Source of the DNA: an uncultured Helicobacteraceae bacterium
Lineage (GTDB): Bacteria > Campylobacterota > Campylobacteria > Campylobacterales > Helicobacteraceae
Assembly (NCBI GenBank): GCA_944323755.1
Contig: CALUTR010000001.1
Span: 248,001-312,000, forward strand
Direction: 5' to 3'
Length of the DNA stretch: 64,000 nt
Shown here piece by piece: positions 8,847-17,997 of the stretch. The position numbers and the translations under genes were made by a program. The notes beneath the pieces were generated by a model, which was not told the origin of the DNA, did no database searches, and saw only the letters and a list, made by a program, of their open reading frames with translations. The first letter of the stretch is position 1, and the number at the start of each line of letters is the position of its first letter.

Positions 8847-9308
8847 TTACACCAAGCTTTCATAAATCCTACTTTTCTCGCCCCATGGGTGATAACCATA
8901 ATCTAAAAAGCTAAAGCCAACCCGCTCATAAAAATCCTCCAAATGCGTGCAAAGATAGAGCTTTTTAAACCCAGCATTTTTACACGCACTCTTAGCGTGT
9001 GCTATCATCTTTCTTGCATAGCCATTGCCTCTATACTCTTCCTCCACATAGAGCGCACATAGCCACGGATAGAGATCACCTCGGCTAATAAAGTCATTGT
9101 TAATGATCCCGCAACACGCCATAATTTTAGATTCTATTGTGCCTACAAACCACTGCGGGAAGAAATTATCAGAGTGTAGGGAGCTAGAGATCGCGTGTTC
9201 ATACATTTTCATTGAGTTTGTATCCGCCCATTTATCTTGAAAAAATGCAATGCTAGATTCTAAAATATTTGGATTTTCTCGCACCGAAGCAATACTAAAA
9301 GTATTCAT
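8847..9308 (-). CDS. GNAT-family N-acetyltransferase
   Basis: A 153-residue acetyltransferase. The acetyl-CoA pyrophosphate-binding motif A is YRGNGYARKMIAHAK at about residue 93, preceded by the strand LYPWLCALYVEEE. The FYERVGFSFLDYG segment near the C-terminus is motif B. The acceptor (protein, amine or antibiotic) cannot be told from these motifs. It stands alone on the minus strand, divergent from the CMD-family gene at 9433, with about 120 bases between them that contain a MerR-type promoter facing the other way. Confidence 0.82.
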   Translation of the reverse strand: MNTFSIASVRENPNILESSIAFFQDKWADTNSMKMYEHAISSSLHSDNFFPQWFVGTIESKIMACCGIINNDFISRGDLYPWLCALYVEEEYRGNGYARKMIAHAKSACKNAGFKKLYLCTHLEDFYERVGFSFLDYGYHPWGEKSRIYESLV

Positions 9309-9368
9309 AAAAAGCCTTTATTTAAAGTTTAAAAATTGTGGGTAATTTTATATTTTTACACTAAATGC

Positions 9369-9399
9369 TTGACTTAGAGCAACTATCATCATTTATAAT
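9369..9399 (+). promoter_or_regulatory. MerR-type promoter (19-bp spacer) of the CMD-family gene
   Basis: TTGACT at 9369-9374 and TATAAT at 9394-9399 are separated by 19 bases. The spacer starts TTAGAGC like the others start TAGAG or ATAGC, and continues CATCATT before the -10 element. It lies 33 bases upstream of the ATG at 9433. Its close match to the promoters at 3538 and 13476, far more than background between unrelated genes, supports control by a single regulator. Confidence 0.75.
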
Positions 9400-9432
9400 T
9401 TTAAAATTTATTAAGGAGAACAGAATTAAAGT

Positions 9433-10293
9433 ATGCAAAATAGGAGAAAATTTTTACAGCTTTGCGCGGCACTTGGGATTATAAGTATGCTTCCGCAAAG
9501 GATTTTTGCAAATATTAAGGAGAAAACTATGCAATTAAGACAAAAGGCAAGAGAAATTTATGAAGAGCTTTTAGGTGGAGCAAAGAAAGATGCACTTTTT
9601 GCAAGTGATAAGGAGTTTTTTACTAATCACATTAACTTTACTTTTGGAGAAAGCTTTGCAAAAGCAAAATTGCCTAAAGAAAAGTATTTTTTAATCACAC
9701 TTGCTTCAAGCCTTGCAACAGGTGGGAAAATAGAATTTAAAACCTTGCTTAAAGGAGCGATAAATCACGATATAAGCCCTATTGCTATCAAAGAAATGAT
9801 CTATCAATCTACGCCTTATGTGGGCTTTGCTAAGGTACGCGATTTTTTAAGCCTTTGTAATGATGTATTTGAAAAATTAGGGATTGAAATGCCACTAGAA
9901 CCACAAGGCACAACCACAGAAGAAAATCGCAAGCAAAAGGGCAGGGAAGCACAAAATGAGATCTTTGGAGAGGCAAATATTACCAAAATGATAGAATCTA
10001 GCCCTAAGGATAAAGCCTTTATGAATGATTTTTTAAGTGCAAATTGCTTTGGAGATTATTACACACGCACAGGGCTTGATATTAAAACTAGAGAGCTTTT
10101 AACGCTTGTGTATCTTATCTCACTTGGTGGGGCAGAAATCCAAGTAAAAGCCCATATGCAAGGCAATCTTAATATGGGTCAAAGTAGGGAAGATTTGCTA
10201 AATATCATCGCAGCACTTGTGCCTTATATTGGCTATCCAAGGGCTTTAAATGCGATAAGTGCACTTGATGAACTTACATTTAAAGGGGCTTGA
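9433..10293 (+). CDS. Tat-exported two-domain carboxymuconolactone decarboxylase family protein
   Basis: A 286-residue protein beginning with a twin-arginine-type signal (NRRKFLQLCAALGIISML), so it is expected in the periplasm. Two carboxymuconolactone-decarboxylase-like helical repeats follow: residues about 65-150 (YFLITLASSLATGGKIEF) and 200-285 (RELLTLVYLISLGGAEIQVKAHMQGNLNMG). The classical AhpD redox pair CxxC is absent from both repeats, so peroxidase activity is not expected. The role is unknown; related genes often sit near cupins and aldo/keto reductases. It has its own MerR-type promoter 33 bases upstream and no co-directional neighbour within 70 bases, so it looks monocistronic. 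Confidence 0.85.
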   Translation: MQNRRKFLQLCAALGIISMLPQRIFANIKEKTMQLRQKAREIYEELLGGAKKDALFASDKEFFTNHINFTFGESFAKAKLPKEKYFLITLASSLATGGKIEFKTLLKGAINHDISPIAIKEMIYQSTPYVGFAKVRDFLSLCNDVFEKLGIEMPLEPQGTTTEENRKQKGREAQNEIFGEANITKMIESSPKDKAFMNDFLSANCFGDYYTRTGLDIKTRELLTLVYLISLGGAEIQVKAHMQGNLNMGQSREDLLNIIAALVPYIGYPRALNAISALDELTFKGA

Positions 10294-10367
10294 TTGCTGT
10301 GACAAAATAATTTTTTACAACCTGTAAAAATCTTATAAGTTAGTAAAAGAATCTTAAGGTGTGCAAC

Positions 10368-13007
10368 ATGGATGTGAAAAAATTTCTAATTCTTATTAAA
10401 GAAAAAGATAAAACATATGAAGTTACTTCATTTCAAAAACAAGATAATGCTATATTGATTACTTTTAATGGATCAGAAAAAGTTTATAGTTATGGTTTAA
10501 AATTGTGAAATTTTTGATAAGCCAAGTTGTTGTCTACACATTATGTTAGTGATACAATAGTGTGCAATACTAAACTTATTGTTCAATTTGGAAAATATGT
10601 TAAAGTATTTTTTAATGATGGAAGCAATGAGTTATTTCGTGTAAATGAAGATACAAAAATATTGCCCAGTGCCAATATTTTTGATTATTGCAACGCATTG
10701 CACAAAAAAATCATAATGCCAGAAAACGACACTTCCTTGCTTGAATACCACTATAGAAAAATTAAAAATATTAAAAAAGATTCTGCTTTATACGCGTATT
10801 TGACAAAGCAAAATAATGCCATATCTAATAAAAATGATTACTTATTATTTCCATTTGGTGCTAATCAATCTCAATATACCGCCCTTCAAAATGCACTAAA
10901 TTCCCAAATTAGTATAATAGAGGGACTCCTGGCACTGGTAAAACACAAACTATTTTGAATATTATCGCTAATCTCATCGTGCAAGGTAAAAGTATCGCTG
11001 TTGTTTCTAATAATAATGCAGTAACACAAAATGTTTTTGAAAAACTTCAAAGCTATGAACTTGATTATTTATGTGCTACATTAGGCAATAAAGACAATAA
11101 GGAATCTTTTATCAATAATCAACCAAAAACACCCAAACATCTTAACACCACAGAAGAAAACAACACTATTTTACACCATATAAAAAGCCTTAATTCTAGC
11201 ATTCAAGAAATATTTTTCTTGCAAAATAAAAAAAGCCAAAGAAAAAGAGCTTTTAAGTGATTTTAAAATACAAGCTAAGTATGCTCATTTTACACATGCC
11301 AAAAATCTTCCAAAGCTTTCAAATATATTGTCTTCAAAAATTTTAAAAATAAAAATCGTACTTTAAGAAGTGCCAAATATTTCTTTTTACATAAACTAAA
11401 ACTCGTATTTTTAGATCGATTGGTTAATTTTGACTTTTTAAAAAACACAAAAGAGAGTATTTTACAAACCTTAGAATCTTACTTTTATACCAATTCAATT
11501 AATGAGTTAGAAAAAAGCATTAATCTATGCGAAAAAAAGCTTGTAAGTTTAAATACTAAAAAGACAATAAAAGATTTACAAGATTTTTCTATGAAGTTTT
11601 TAAAAAATGCTTTAGCCTTACGATACAAAGAAGAGAGAAAAGTTTTTACTATTGAAGATTTATATATAAATAGTGCTGATTTTTTGCAAGCATATCCTAT
11701 AGTTTTTAGCACGACGCATTCTATTGTAAATTCACTAAATATGAATGATGCCTTATTTGATTACATCATTATCGATGAAAGCTCACAGGTAGATATACTC
11801 ACAGGAGTATTGGCTTTAAGTATCGCTAAGAAGGCCGTTATTGTCGGTGATAAAAAGCAACTCTCTTGCATTGTTGATACTAATATTATAGAAGAGGTAG
11901 AAAAAATCAATAAAGAATTTAAAATTGAAGAAGCTTGTAATTATCTCACCCATAGCTTTTTGGATTCAATAACAAAAGCCCTAAATAATACTCCAAGAGT
12001 TTTACTGAAAGAGCATTATCGTTGTCATCCCAAAATTATTGGATTTTTTAATAAAAAATTCTATAACGATGAATTGCTTATTTTTTCTGAAGATAAAAAT
12101 CAAAAAGATGTCATAAAAGCAATACTTACACCTAAAGGCAACCATGCACGAGAGCATTACAATCTAAGAGAAATTGAAGTTATCACAAAAGAGCTTATTC
12201 CTGCACTACATCACAAAGCTTCTTCTAAAGATATAGGCATCATAACGCCCTATAAAAGACAAAAAGAGGAGTTAGAACGACATCTTGACAAAGATAGTAA
12301 AAATATACAAGTAGATACCGTGCATAAATATCAAGGCAGAGAAAAAGAATGCATTATTATTAGCCTTGTTGATAATCAACTTAGTAATTTTGTAGATGTT
12401 CCCAAAATGCTTAATGTCTCAATCACGAGGGCAAAGAATTTTTTGTATCTTGTAGCTAATAGCGAGATTCTTAATACTCAAAGCAATGTAGCTGATTTTA
12501 TGCGTTATATCCAATATAATAATTTTGAAGTTACTCAAAGTAGTATAAATTCAATTTTTGATTTGCTTTATAATGCTAACAAAGAAGCAAGGGAAGCTTA
12601 TCTAAAAAACAAAAAGAGAATTTCTATATATGATTCTGAAAATCTTGCCTATCATGCAATTTTAGACATTTTAAAAGATTATCCGAGTTTAAAAGTTGCT
12701 GCTCATGTTTGACTTGGATTGCTTATCAAAAATATTTCATCTTTAAATAAACAAGAGCAAAATTATCTTAACTCTGCGCTTACACATTGATTTTGTTATT
12801 TATTATACAATGAATAAAGAATTTTTACTTGCGATAGAAGTAGATGGCTATGCTTTTCATAATGAAAAAAGCAAGCAATATCAAAGGGATATAATAAAAA
12901 ATAGTATTTGCAAAAAATGTAATATATCTTTGCTGCGATTGCATACAATTGGTAGCAGCGAAAAAGAACAAATCAAAAATGAGCTAGACAAACAATGGCA
13001 ACAATAA
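10368..13007 (+). pseudogene. Superfamily-1 helicase (AAA_11/AAA_12) with C-terminal nuclease-like domain, heavily disrupted
   Basis: Fragments in different frames add up to a large Upf1-like superfamily-1 helicase of the kind found in defence islands. The Walker A motif would read EGPPGTGKTQT, but one base is missing at about 10926-10929, so the frame leaves just there. Walker B is DYIIIDESSQVD (about 11765). VGDKKQL, EHYRCHPKI, DTVHKYQGREKE and NVSITRAK are motifs III-VI. A C-terminal LAIEVDGYAFHNEKS matches a restriction-endonuclease-like fold. Other lesions: stops and frame change at 10506-10520, frameshift near 11225-11260, breaks at 11340-11420, TGA at 12710-12712 and a frameshift near 12785. 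Confidence 0.82.
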
Positions 13008-13023
13008 TCTATAAAAGAACAAT

Positions 13024-13413
13024 ACAGCTTACACAATTATAGAAGTAGAAAGAAAAACCGGTACCACTAGCAGGACACTAAGATTTTGGGCAGATAAGGG
13101 CGTGTTTCCTTATGTAGAGAAAGATGAAAATGGCGTGCAGTATTTTAGTGAAAAATATTTGCAATGGGTGCTTTGGGTGGATTGTTGCCACCAAATTGTA
13201 TGAGCATTAAGGATATTAAGAGTATGCATATCTTTTTCCAAAAGGGCTTGAAACCGTGCCTAGACGCAAGAAGCTTTTAGAAAAAAATATAAAAAAATAC
13301 AAGAAGATATGAAGAATCTACAAATCTATAAAGAAAAGCTAGAACACAAATTAGAGATTTGTACACGAATGATAGAAGCTGGTATTGATGAGCTAAACCC
13401 ACAAAGTATTTAA
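13024..13413 (+). pseudogene. MerR regulator paralogue, start codon lost and frameshifted
   Basis: Aligns over its whole length with the intact MerR gene at 5342: AYTIIEVE, TLRFWADKGVFP, NGVQYFSEK, then in other frames MSIKDIK, LFPKGLE, PRRKKLLEK and a final ELNPQS. The codon matching the intact ATG is ACA (13024-13026). A one-base loss falls in the segment matching the sensor cysteine (about 13185), and there are further frame changes at about 13225 and 13288. It lies directly upstream of a MerR-type promoter and the cyclophilin-like gene, the position a dedicated regulator would have. Confidence 0.82.
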
Positions 13414-13475
13414 TGCAAAGACATAAAAGAATTAAGAGAGAAAAGCAAATAATTCCAAATTTGTATTATTTCCTC

Positions 13476-13506
13476 TTGACTTAGAGTTGCTCTCATCCTT
13501 TATAAT
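13476..13506 (+). promoter_or_regulatory. MerR-type promoter (19-bp spacer) of cyclophilin-like/acetyltransferase operon
   Basis: TTGACT at 13476-13481 and TATAAT at 13501-13506 are 19 bases apart. The spacer holds the clearest dyad of the three copies, AGAG-TTG-CTCT, and continues CATCC. The promoter lies 26 bases upstream of the ATG at 13533. Its first bases (CCTCTTGACT) match the copy at 3538 exactly. Confidence 0.78.
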
Positions 13507-13532
13507 TCCAAAAATACAAATAAGGGATTGTA

Positions 13533-13937
13533 ATGCAAAAGTTTTTATATCTTTTAATACTTGCAAACACATTTTTACTAGGAGTAGACATGCAAATAAA
13601 ATTATTTTTTAATAACAAGGAACTACTTGTAATGTTAGAGCAAAACGAGGCTTCAAGAGAGTTTTATAACTCTCTTCCTATGGAGTTAGATTTTAGCGAT
13701 TTTATAGGTAAAGAAAAAATCGCACACTTACCACAAGCGCTAAATGCAAAAGGAAGCAGTGCGTATAAGCCTCAAATTGGGGATTTATTCTACTATGTGC
13801 CGTGGGGAAATATCGGAATCTTTTATGAGCTTCAAAATGCAAGCGATGATTTGGTGTATTTGGGCAAAGTGCAGGGGAGTTTAGAATCTTTAAAAGCACA
13901 AAAGAGTGATTTTAAGGTAAAGATTGTGAAGGAATAA
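13533..13937 (+). CDS. Secreted cyclophilin-like domain protein
   Basis: A 134-residue protein with an N-terminal signal peptide ([16 protein letters not shown]) and a cyclophilin-like fold of the type often found beside flavodoxin or cupin genes. Recognisable segments are [36 protein letters not shown], and [16 protein letters not shown]. No peptidyl-prolyl isomerase activity is known for this family, and the protein lacks the classical cyclophilin catalytic arginine context. It starts an operon with an acetyltransferase gene 1 base downstream, under a MerR-type promoter. A role in the same stress response as the hydrolase and cupin is inferred. Confidence 0.8.
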   Translation: MQKFLYLLILANTFLLGVDMQIKLFFNNKELLVMLEQNEASREFYNSLPMELDFSDFIGKEKIAHLPQALNAKGSSAYKPQIGDLFYYVPWGNIGIFYELQNASDDLVYLGKVQGSLESLKAQKSDFKVKIVKE

Positions 13938-13938
13938 A

Positions 13939-14520
13939 ATGCAAAAAATGAGTTTGTTAAAGCGGGATTTAGCAGGGCTTGGTGTGGAAAATAAGGGCGA
14001 AGAATTTGAAAAAGAACTTTTACCTTTAATAAAACACGCACAAATTTGTATAGCAAAACTAAATAGTAGCTATCATGATGAAGAGCAGGTGCGAGAAATC
14101 CTAAGTGAGCTTATGGGTAGAGAAGTAGATTCTACTCTTTGGCTTCTTCCGCCTTTTTTCACGGACTTTGGGCGGAATATTAATTTTGGTAAAAATGTGT
14201 TTATAAACTCCTCTTGCACCTTTATGGATAGGGGCGGGATAAATATAGGCGATGATGTATATATCGCACCCAAAGTGTGTCTAACGACGATAAATCACGA
14301 TATCAATCCTTTTAATCGCGCGACTACATTTTGCAAGCCCATAAATATCGGTAATCGCGTGTGGATAGGCATAAATGCTACTATTTGCCCAGGTGTTAGC
14401 ATAGGAGATAACTCCATAATTGCAGCGGGTGCGGTGGTAACTAAAAATGTGCCAAGTAATGTAATCGTAGGTGGAAATCCTGCTAGGGTGATAAGAGAGA
14501 TAGAAGGGCAAAAAGAGTAA
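13939..14520 (+). CDS. Maltose/galactoside O-acetyltransferase-family sugar acetyltransferase
   Basis: A 193-residue acetyltransferase with an N-terminal helical mac domain (to about residue 65) and a left-handed beta-helix of hexapeptide repeats ([56 protein letters not shown]). The catalytic histidine is in TTINHDI at about residue 118. [12 protein letters not shown] is the typical C-terminal end. Family members transfer acetyl from acetyl-CoA to the 6-hydroxyl of sugars in the cytoplasm. It follows the cyclophilin-like gene by one base and shares its MerR-type promoter. The real substrate is unknown. Confidence 0.88.
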   Translation: MQKMSLLKRDLAGLGVENKGEEFEKELLPLIKHAQICIAKLNSSYHDEEQVREILSELMGREVDSTLWLLPPFFTDFGRNINFGKNVFINSSCTFMDRGGINIGDDVYIAPKVCLTTINHDINPFNRATTFCKPINIGNRVWIGINATICPGVSIGDNSIIAAGAVVTKNVPSNVIVGGNPARVIREIEGQKE

Positions 14521-14745
14521 AATACAAGGTGAATCAAAAAAATAAGCCTTAAAAAAATTGATGATAACACTGTATAAATAATGATTTTAAGACTTTAAAA
14601 ATAGACAAAATGTTAAAAGCGTGATAATGAACACCCTAAACCAAGGCTTATAACTCCTAAAAGTTAGCTTTAATGGAGTATAAATTCCTTAAAAGATTCT
14701 TGCTAACACATAATGAAAATAATTGTAAAGCTAAGTCTAATTGCA

Positions 14746-15210
14746 CTATTGCATCAATTCAAGTGTATTTACATCTAATCGTCTATCATCATATTTTGCT
14801 GCTTGTGTGTTGTCGAGCTTTTGCCAAATAAGCGTAGGACCAAAAAGCACATCTACTTTTATTTCTAATGCGTTATTTTTTAGCATAGCTTTAATTGGAT
14901 AGGTTTTGCCTTTTTCAAAGCTATAGATCTTGCCATTGCATTCATTATTATTACACTTCATATTTAAAAATACACTGCCACGAATGGGGCGATTTTGTAG
15001 GTTTTTATCTGGATTATTAGAATCTAGCTCATTGCTAATTCCATCTGCAGTTGCAAATCCAACACCATAAAATGTCTCATTTTTGCTAAAAATCTCTACC
15101 ACACTTTGTTTATCTTTAGAATCTTTTGGTAAAAGATAGATACCATTTATATCATTTGTAAATGCAAAACCAGCACTAATCATAAAACAGCCAATTATCT
15201 TAAAATTCAT
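14746..15210 (-). CDS. DUF2147-family secreted protein
   Basis: A 154-residue protein with a signal peptide (NFKIIGCFMISAGFAFT) and the DUF2147 lipocalin-like pattern: NGIYLLPKDSKDKQSVVEIF near the start, RPIRGSVFLNMKCNNNECNGKIYSFEKGKTYPIKA in the middle, and LFGPTLIWQKL near the end. Function is unknown for the whole family. It lies 10 bases downstream of the FAD oxidoreductase gene on the same strand with an AAGGAAA ribosome site, so they are likely co-transcribed. The 225 bases beyond its stop, up to the acetyltransferase gene at 14520, show no convincing gene. Confidence 0.75.
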   Translation of the reverse strand: MNFKIIGCFMISAGFAFTNDINGIYLLPKDSKDKQSVVEIFSKNETFYGVGFATADGISNELDSNNPDKNLQNRPIRGSVFLNMKCNNNECNGKIYSFEKGKTYPIKAMLKNNALEIKVDVLFGPTLIWQKLDNTQAAKYDDRRLDVNTLELMQ

Positions 15211-15220
15211 GCACTTTTCC

Positions 15221-16843
15221 TTATATCATTTTTATTAATGCACTTATCCCAATACCAACTGCGGTGCCAAAGATCACACATAATGTAATCCTTTTTGCAT
15301 AAAAATAGGGATCTAAAATCTTTCTTGCGGTTCTATATCCGCCTAAAATCGCACCGGTAAATCCACCACCTGGGAAGCCAAAGCTAGAAGCAAAGTAGAG
15401 ATTCTTGATACTCTTTGATTTAAACCTCTCTCTACCAATAAAGCCTTCATTATCTTGATCGTATCCATAAATCACACCTTTTCTTGTGCGTGTGTAGCGC
15501 TCAATCGTCTTTGGCGTGGCGAGCTCTATATGGATACAGTGCTCCATAATATTAGGATACACGCTCTCTAATCGCTTCACTAGTGCATCTTGGAGTTCTT
15601 GCTTTTTAGCTTTATAGGCAACTTTATCTAAATTATCCCATTCTTCATAATAGCTATACACCGCACCAACACCAAGATATCTATCATCTCTATCGCTTAG
15701 CCCGCTATCAATTTTTGAGTAATTTACAAAGGCAAAATCACGGCATTCTATTGGTGTATTTGCAGAATCTGCACAAGTTTCATCAAAAGGGCGATTAAAA
15801 TATTTGTCATCTACAAGGAAAGTAGAGTAGTCCATATTTGGATAGATCTCGCTTAGATTCTTATCAAATATCATATAGAGTGAGATAAGCGATGAGGTAA
15901 GCCTAAAATCCTCTGTAAGTCTAGAATCTTTTTTATATTCATTTGGTTTTAGGTTTAAAAGCTTGGTATAGACGATATGTGGATCGCAATTTGCGATGAT
16001 TGTATCTGCATAGACTACGATTTCTTCTTTAGTCTTTTTATCTATGTATTTTACACCTTTTGCACTCTTATCATCACATAAAATCTCTACTACATCAGAA
16101 TCTGCCCTCACTTCACCGCCATTTTCTCTAACTATCTCACTAAGTGTATCTGAAAGCTTTTGTGAGCCACCTTTTATATATACACCTTTATTGTAGTAGT
16201 TGTTTTGTGCCATAGCGTGATAACTCCAAATAAATTTAAATGGATTATGATGATAATAGGAGATATTGATATTTAGGATTCTCTTTAGCTTAGGATCTTT
16301 TATACACGAATCTAGCACTTCGCCCACACTTTTATTACGCACCATATTGTAAGCAAAGAATATAAGTGTAGTTAGTGGTGCAAAGAAAAAGTCTAAAAAT
16401 TTCATATCAAATGGGAAACTTCTAACTAAAAAGCCTTGAAAAGCAATCTTTTTGAAATATTTTTCAATACCTTCTTTTTCATGTGGGAATGCTGTAATAA
16501 GTGCTTCTTTTGTATTGCCATGTGGGATTGTTAGAATCTCATTTGGCTTATCTTGCTCTATGATACTCCATGCACTAGGAAGTGTGATAAGATCTAGTTT
16601 TTTATCAAGTCCAAGATGTTTGAAAATCGCGTGTTTCATATCTCGTTTTTGTGTACCAAAATCCATTTCATGCAGTCCTGCATCTACAAGCATACCTTTT
16701 CTCTTAAAACAAGTAGCACATCCACCAATTAAGCTGTGTTGTTCCAAGACTAGCACTTTTTTATTAGCCTTTGATAGCGTAGCTGCACAGCTTAAACCAC
16801 CAAGCCCAGAACCAATGATAATTGCATCAAATTGTGTATCCAT
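15221..16843 (-). CDS. FAD-dependent phytoene-desaturase/retinol-saturase-like oxidoreductase
   Basis: A 540-residue flavoprotein of the CrtI/carotenoid-isomerase/retinol-saturase family. The dinucleotide fold is at the N-terminus (DAIIIGSGLGGLSCAATL ... VLVLEQHSLIGGCATCF). The C-terminal FAD motif is NLYFASSFGFPGGGFTGAILGG, followed by one membrane helix (CVIFGTAVGIGISALIKM). I chose ATG 16843, preceded by AAGGAG, over an in-frame ATG at 16867. Family members saturate or isomerise polyene chains; no carotenoid genes are nearby, so the substrate is open. It is first in an operon with the DUF2147 gene. Confidence 0.85.
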   Translation of the reverse strand: MDTQFDAIIIGSGLGGLSCAATLSKANKKVLVLEQHSLIGGCATCFKRKGMLVDAGLHEMDFGTQKRDMKHAIFKHLGLDKKLDLITLPSAWSIIEQDKPNEILTIPHGNTKEALITAFPHEKEGIEKYFKKIAFQGFLVRSFPFDMKFLDFFFAPLTTLIFFAYNMVRNKSVGEVLDSCIKDPKLKRILNINISYYHHNPFKFIWSYHAMAQNNYYNKGVYIKGGSQKLSDTLSEIVRENGGEVRADSDVVEILCDDKSAKGVKYIDKKTKEEIVVYADTIIANCDPHIVYTKLLNLKPNEYKKDSRLTEDFRLTSSLISLYMIFDKNLSEIYPNMDYSTFLVDDKYFNRPFDETCADSANTPIECRDFAFVNYSKIDSGLSDRDDRYLGVGAVYSYYEEWDNLDKVAYKAKKQELQDALVKRLESVYPNIMEHCIHIELATPKTIERYTRTRKGVIYGYDQDNEGFIGRERFKSKSIKNLYFASSFGFPGGGFTGAILGGYRTARKILDPYFYAKRITLCVIFGTAVGIGISALIKMI

Positions 16844-16924
16844 AATACTCCTTGTTGAATTTAGCATTGTATTATAGCATTGTATTAATTGTATTATAAA
16901 AGTAATATGTAAATTTTTAAATTA

Positions 16925-16958
16925 TTTATATCAATATATATTGATATATTGATATAAA
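16925..16958. promoter_or_regulatory. ArsR-type operator: 22-bp palindrome plus extra half-site
   Basis: Bases 16927-16948 form a perfect 22-bp palindrome built from ATATCAAT and ATTGATAT around a central ATAT. A second ATTGATAT follows at 16948-16955, and the outer arms TTTATATCAAT (16925) and ATTGATATAAA (16948) also pair. It lies 40-70 bases before arsP, and ArsR repressors are known to bind AT-rich ATCAA-type dyads at this place. Repression of the ars operon through this site is inferred. Confidence 0.7.
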
Positions 16959-16997
16959 TATGTTATGTTTCTATAAAATTTTAGGAGGTAATTTGTT

Positions 16998-17987
16998 GTG
17001 GAAGTAAAATTATTAGAATCGCTTAAGCTATTTTGTGTTTATTTTATCGAGCTTTCTTTGCTCTTTATTGCTATCTCTGCTGTTGTTAGCTTTATTAATC
17101 ATAAATGCAAGAATGTTTTTGAAAAACACCTAAGCGAAGATTCTTATTCTAGCTATCTTAAAGCTATGCTTCTTGGTGCTCTTACTCCTTTTTGTTCTTG
17201 CTCTACCATTCCATTATTTCGTGCATTTTTAAATACAAATGTAGCCTTTGGCGTGTGTATTGCTTATCTATTTACCTCACCTTTAATTAATCCCATTATC
17301 ATTGCTATGCTTTTTGTATCTTTTGGGTGGCAAATTACTTTTATATATAGTACTTTTTTGTTTGTTGCTATTTTTATTATTTCCATTTTAATCCAAAAAC
17401 TAGATACGCAAAAATTTTTAAAAGAGGATTTTAAAAGCACAAATACTTTATCATTTTCTGCTAATAATCAAGCTCAAAATCCTGCCAAAATCACTTCTTT
17501 TAGTATCAAAAAAACTCAAAGTTGTTGTGGTGAGAGTAAAAATGCAAACACAGGCTGCTGTGATAACATACTTAAAGATAAATTAAGTTTTAAAGAAATT
17601 TTATTGCAATCTTTTAAAGATTATAAAAAGCTTATTCCATACATTGCCATAGGTATGGGGATTGGAGCTTTTATACACGGATTTGTGCCACAAGACTTTT
17701 TGCAAGATTCTCTAAGTGATTTTGGCATTTTAAGTATTATTCTAGCAGCACTGATTGGAATCTTGCTCTACATTAGAGTGGAGGCGATTATCCCTATTGG
17801 TTTGGTATTGCTTGAAGCAGGTGTCAATGAAGGTGTGATTTTTAGCTTTTTAATAGCAGGTGCTGGGTGTTCTCTTCCTGAACTTATTTTATTGAAAGGT
17901 ATGTTTAGAATAAACTTTCTAGCACTTTTTGTAGGGCTTATCTTATTTATTGCAATTGGCTTTGGAAGTCTTATTTATGTTTTATAA
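16998..17987 (+). CDS. arsP: ArsP-type organoarsenical efflux permease
   Basis: A 329-residue permease (UPF0718/DUF318 family) with about eight membrane helices and a polar loop in the middle. The conserved TPFCSCSTIPLFRAF segment near residue 60 carries the cysteine pair or triplet thought to bind trivalent organoarsenicals. The central loop adds KTQSCCGESKNANTGCC, a cysteine-rich stretch. AGAGCSLPELILLKGMF is the second family motif. The start is GTG at 16998 after GGAGG. In Campylobacter jejuni arsP heads arsP-arsR-arsC-acr3, which is the order seen here. It is intact, unlike arsC and acr3 downstream. Confidence 0.9.
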   Translation: MEVKLLESLKLFCVYFIELSLLFIAISAVVSFINHKCKNVFEKHLSEDSYSSYLKAMLLGALTPFCSCSTIPLFRAFLNTNVAFGVCIAYLFTSPLINPIIIAMLFVSFGWQITFIYSTFLFVAIFIISILIQKLDTQKFLKEDFKSTNTLSFSANNQAQNPAKITSFSIKKTQSCCGESKNANTGCCDNILKDKLSFKEILLQSFKDYKKLIPYIAIGMGIGAFIHGFVPQDFLQDSLSDFGILSIILAALIGILLYIRVEAIIPIGLVLLEAGVNEGVIFSFLIAGAGCSLPELILLKGMFRINFLALFVGLILFIAIGFGSLIYVL

Positions 17988-17997
17988 AGGAGGTAAA

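Noticed and set aside
7972-12712. TGA codons at 7972 and 12710 could be read as tryptophan (recoding).
   Set aside because: Intact genes in the window use TGA as a stop (for example arsR, slt, cupin) and TGG for tryptophan, and the same genes carry frameshifts too.
14521-14745. Possible gene remnant between the acetyltransferase and DUF2147 genes.
   Set aside because: Short broken frames only; no motif or similarity to any neighbour could be supported.
16452-16877. A 141-codon plus-strand frame over the FAD oxidoreductase start.
   Set aside because: It is antisense to a clear CrtI-like protein and encodes no recognisable motif.
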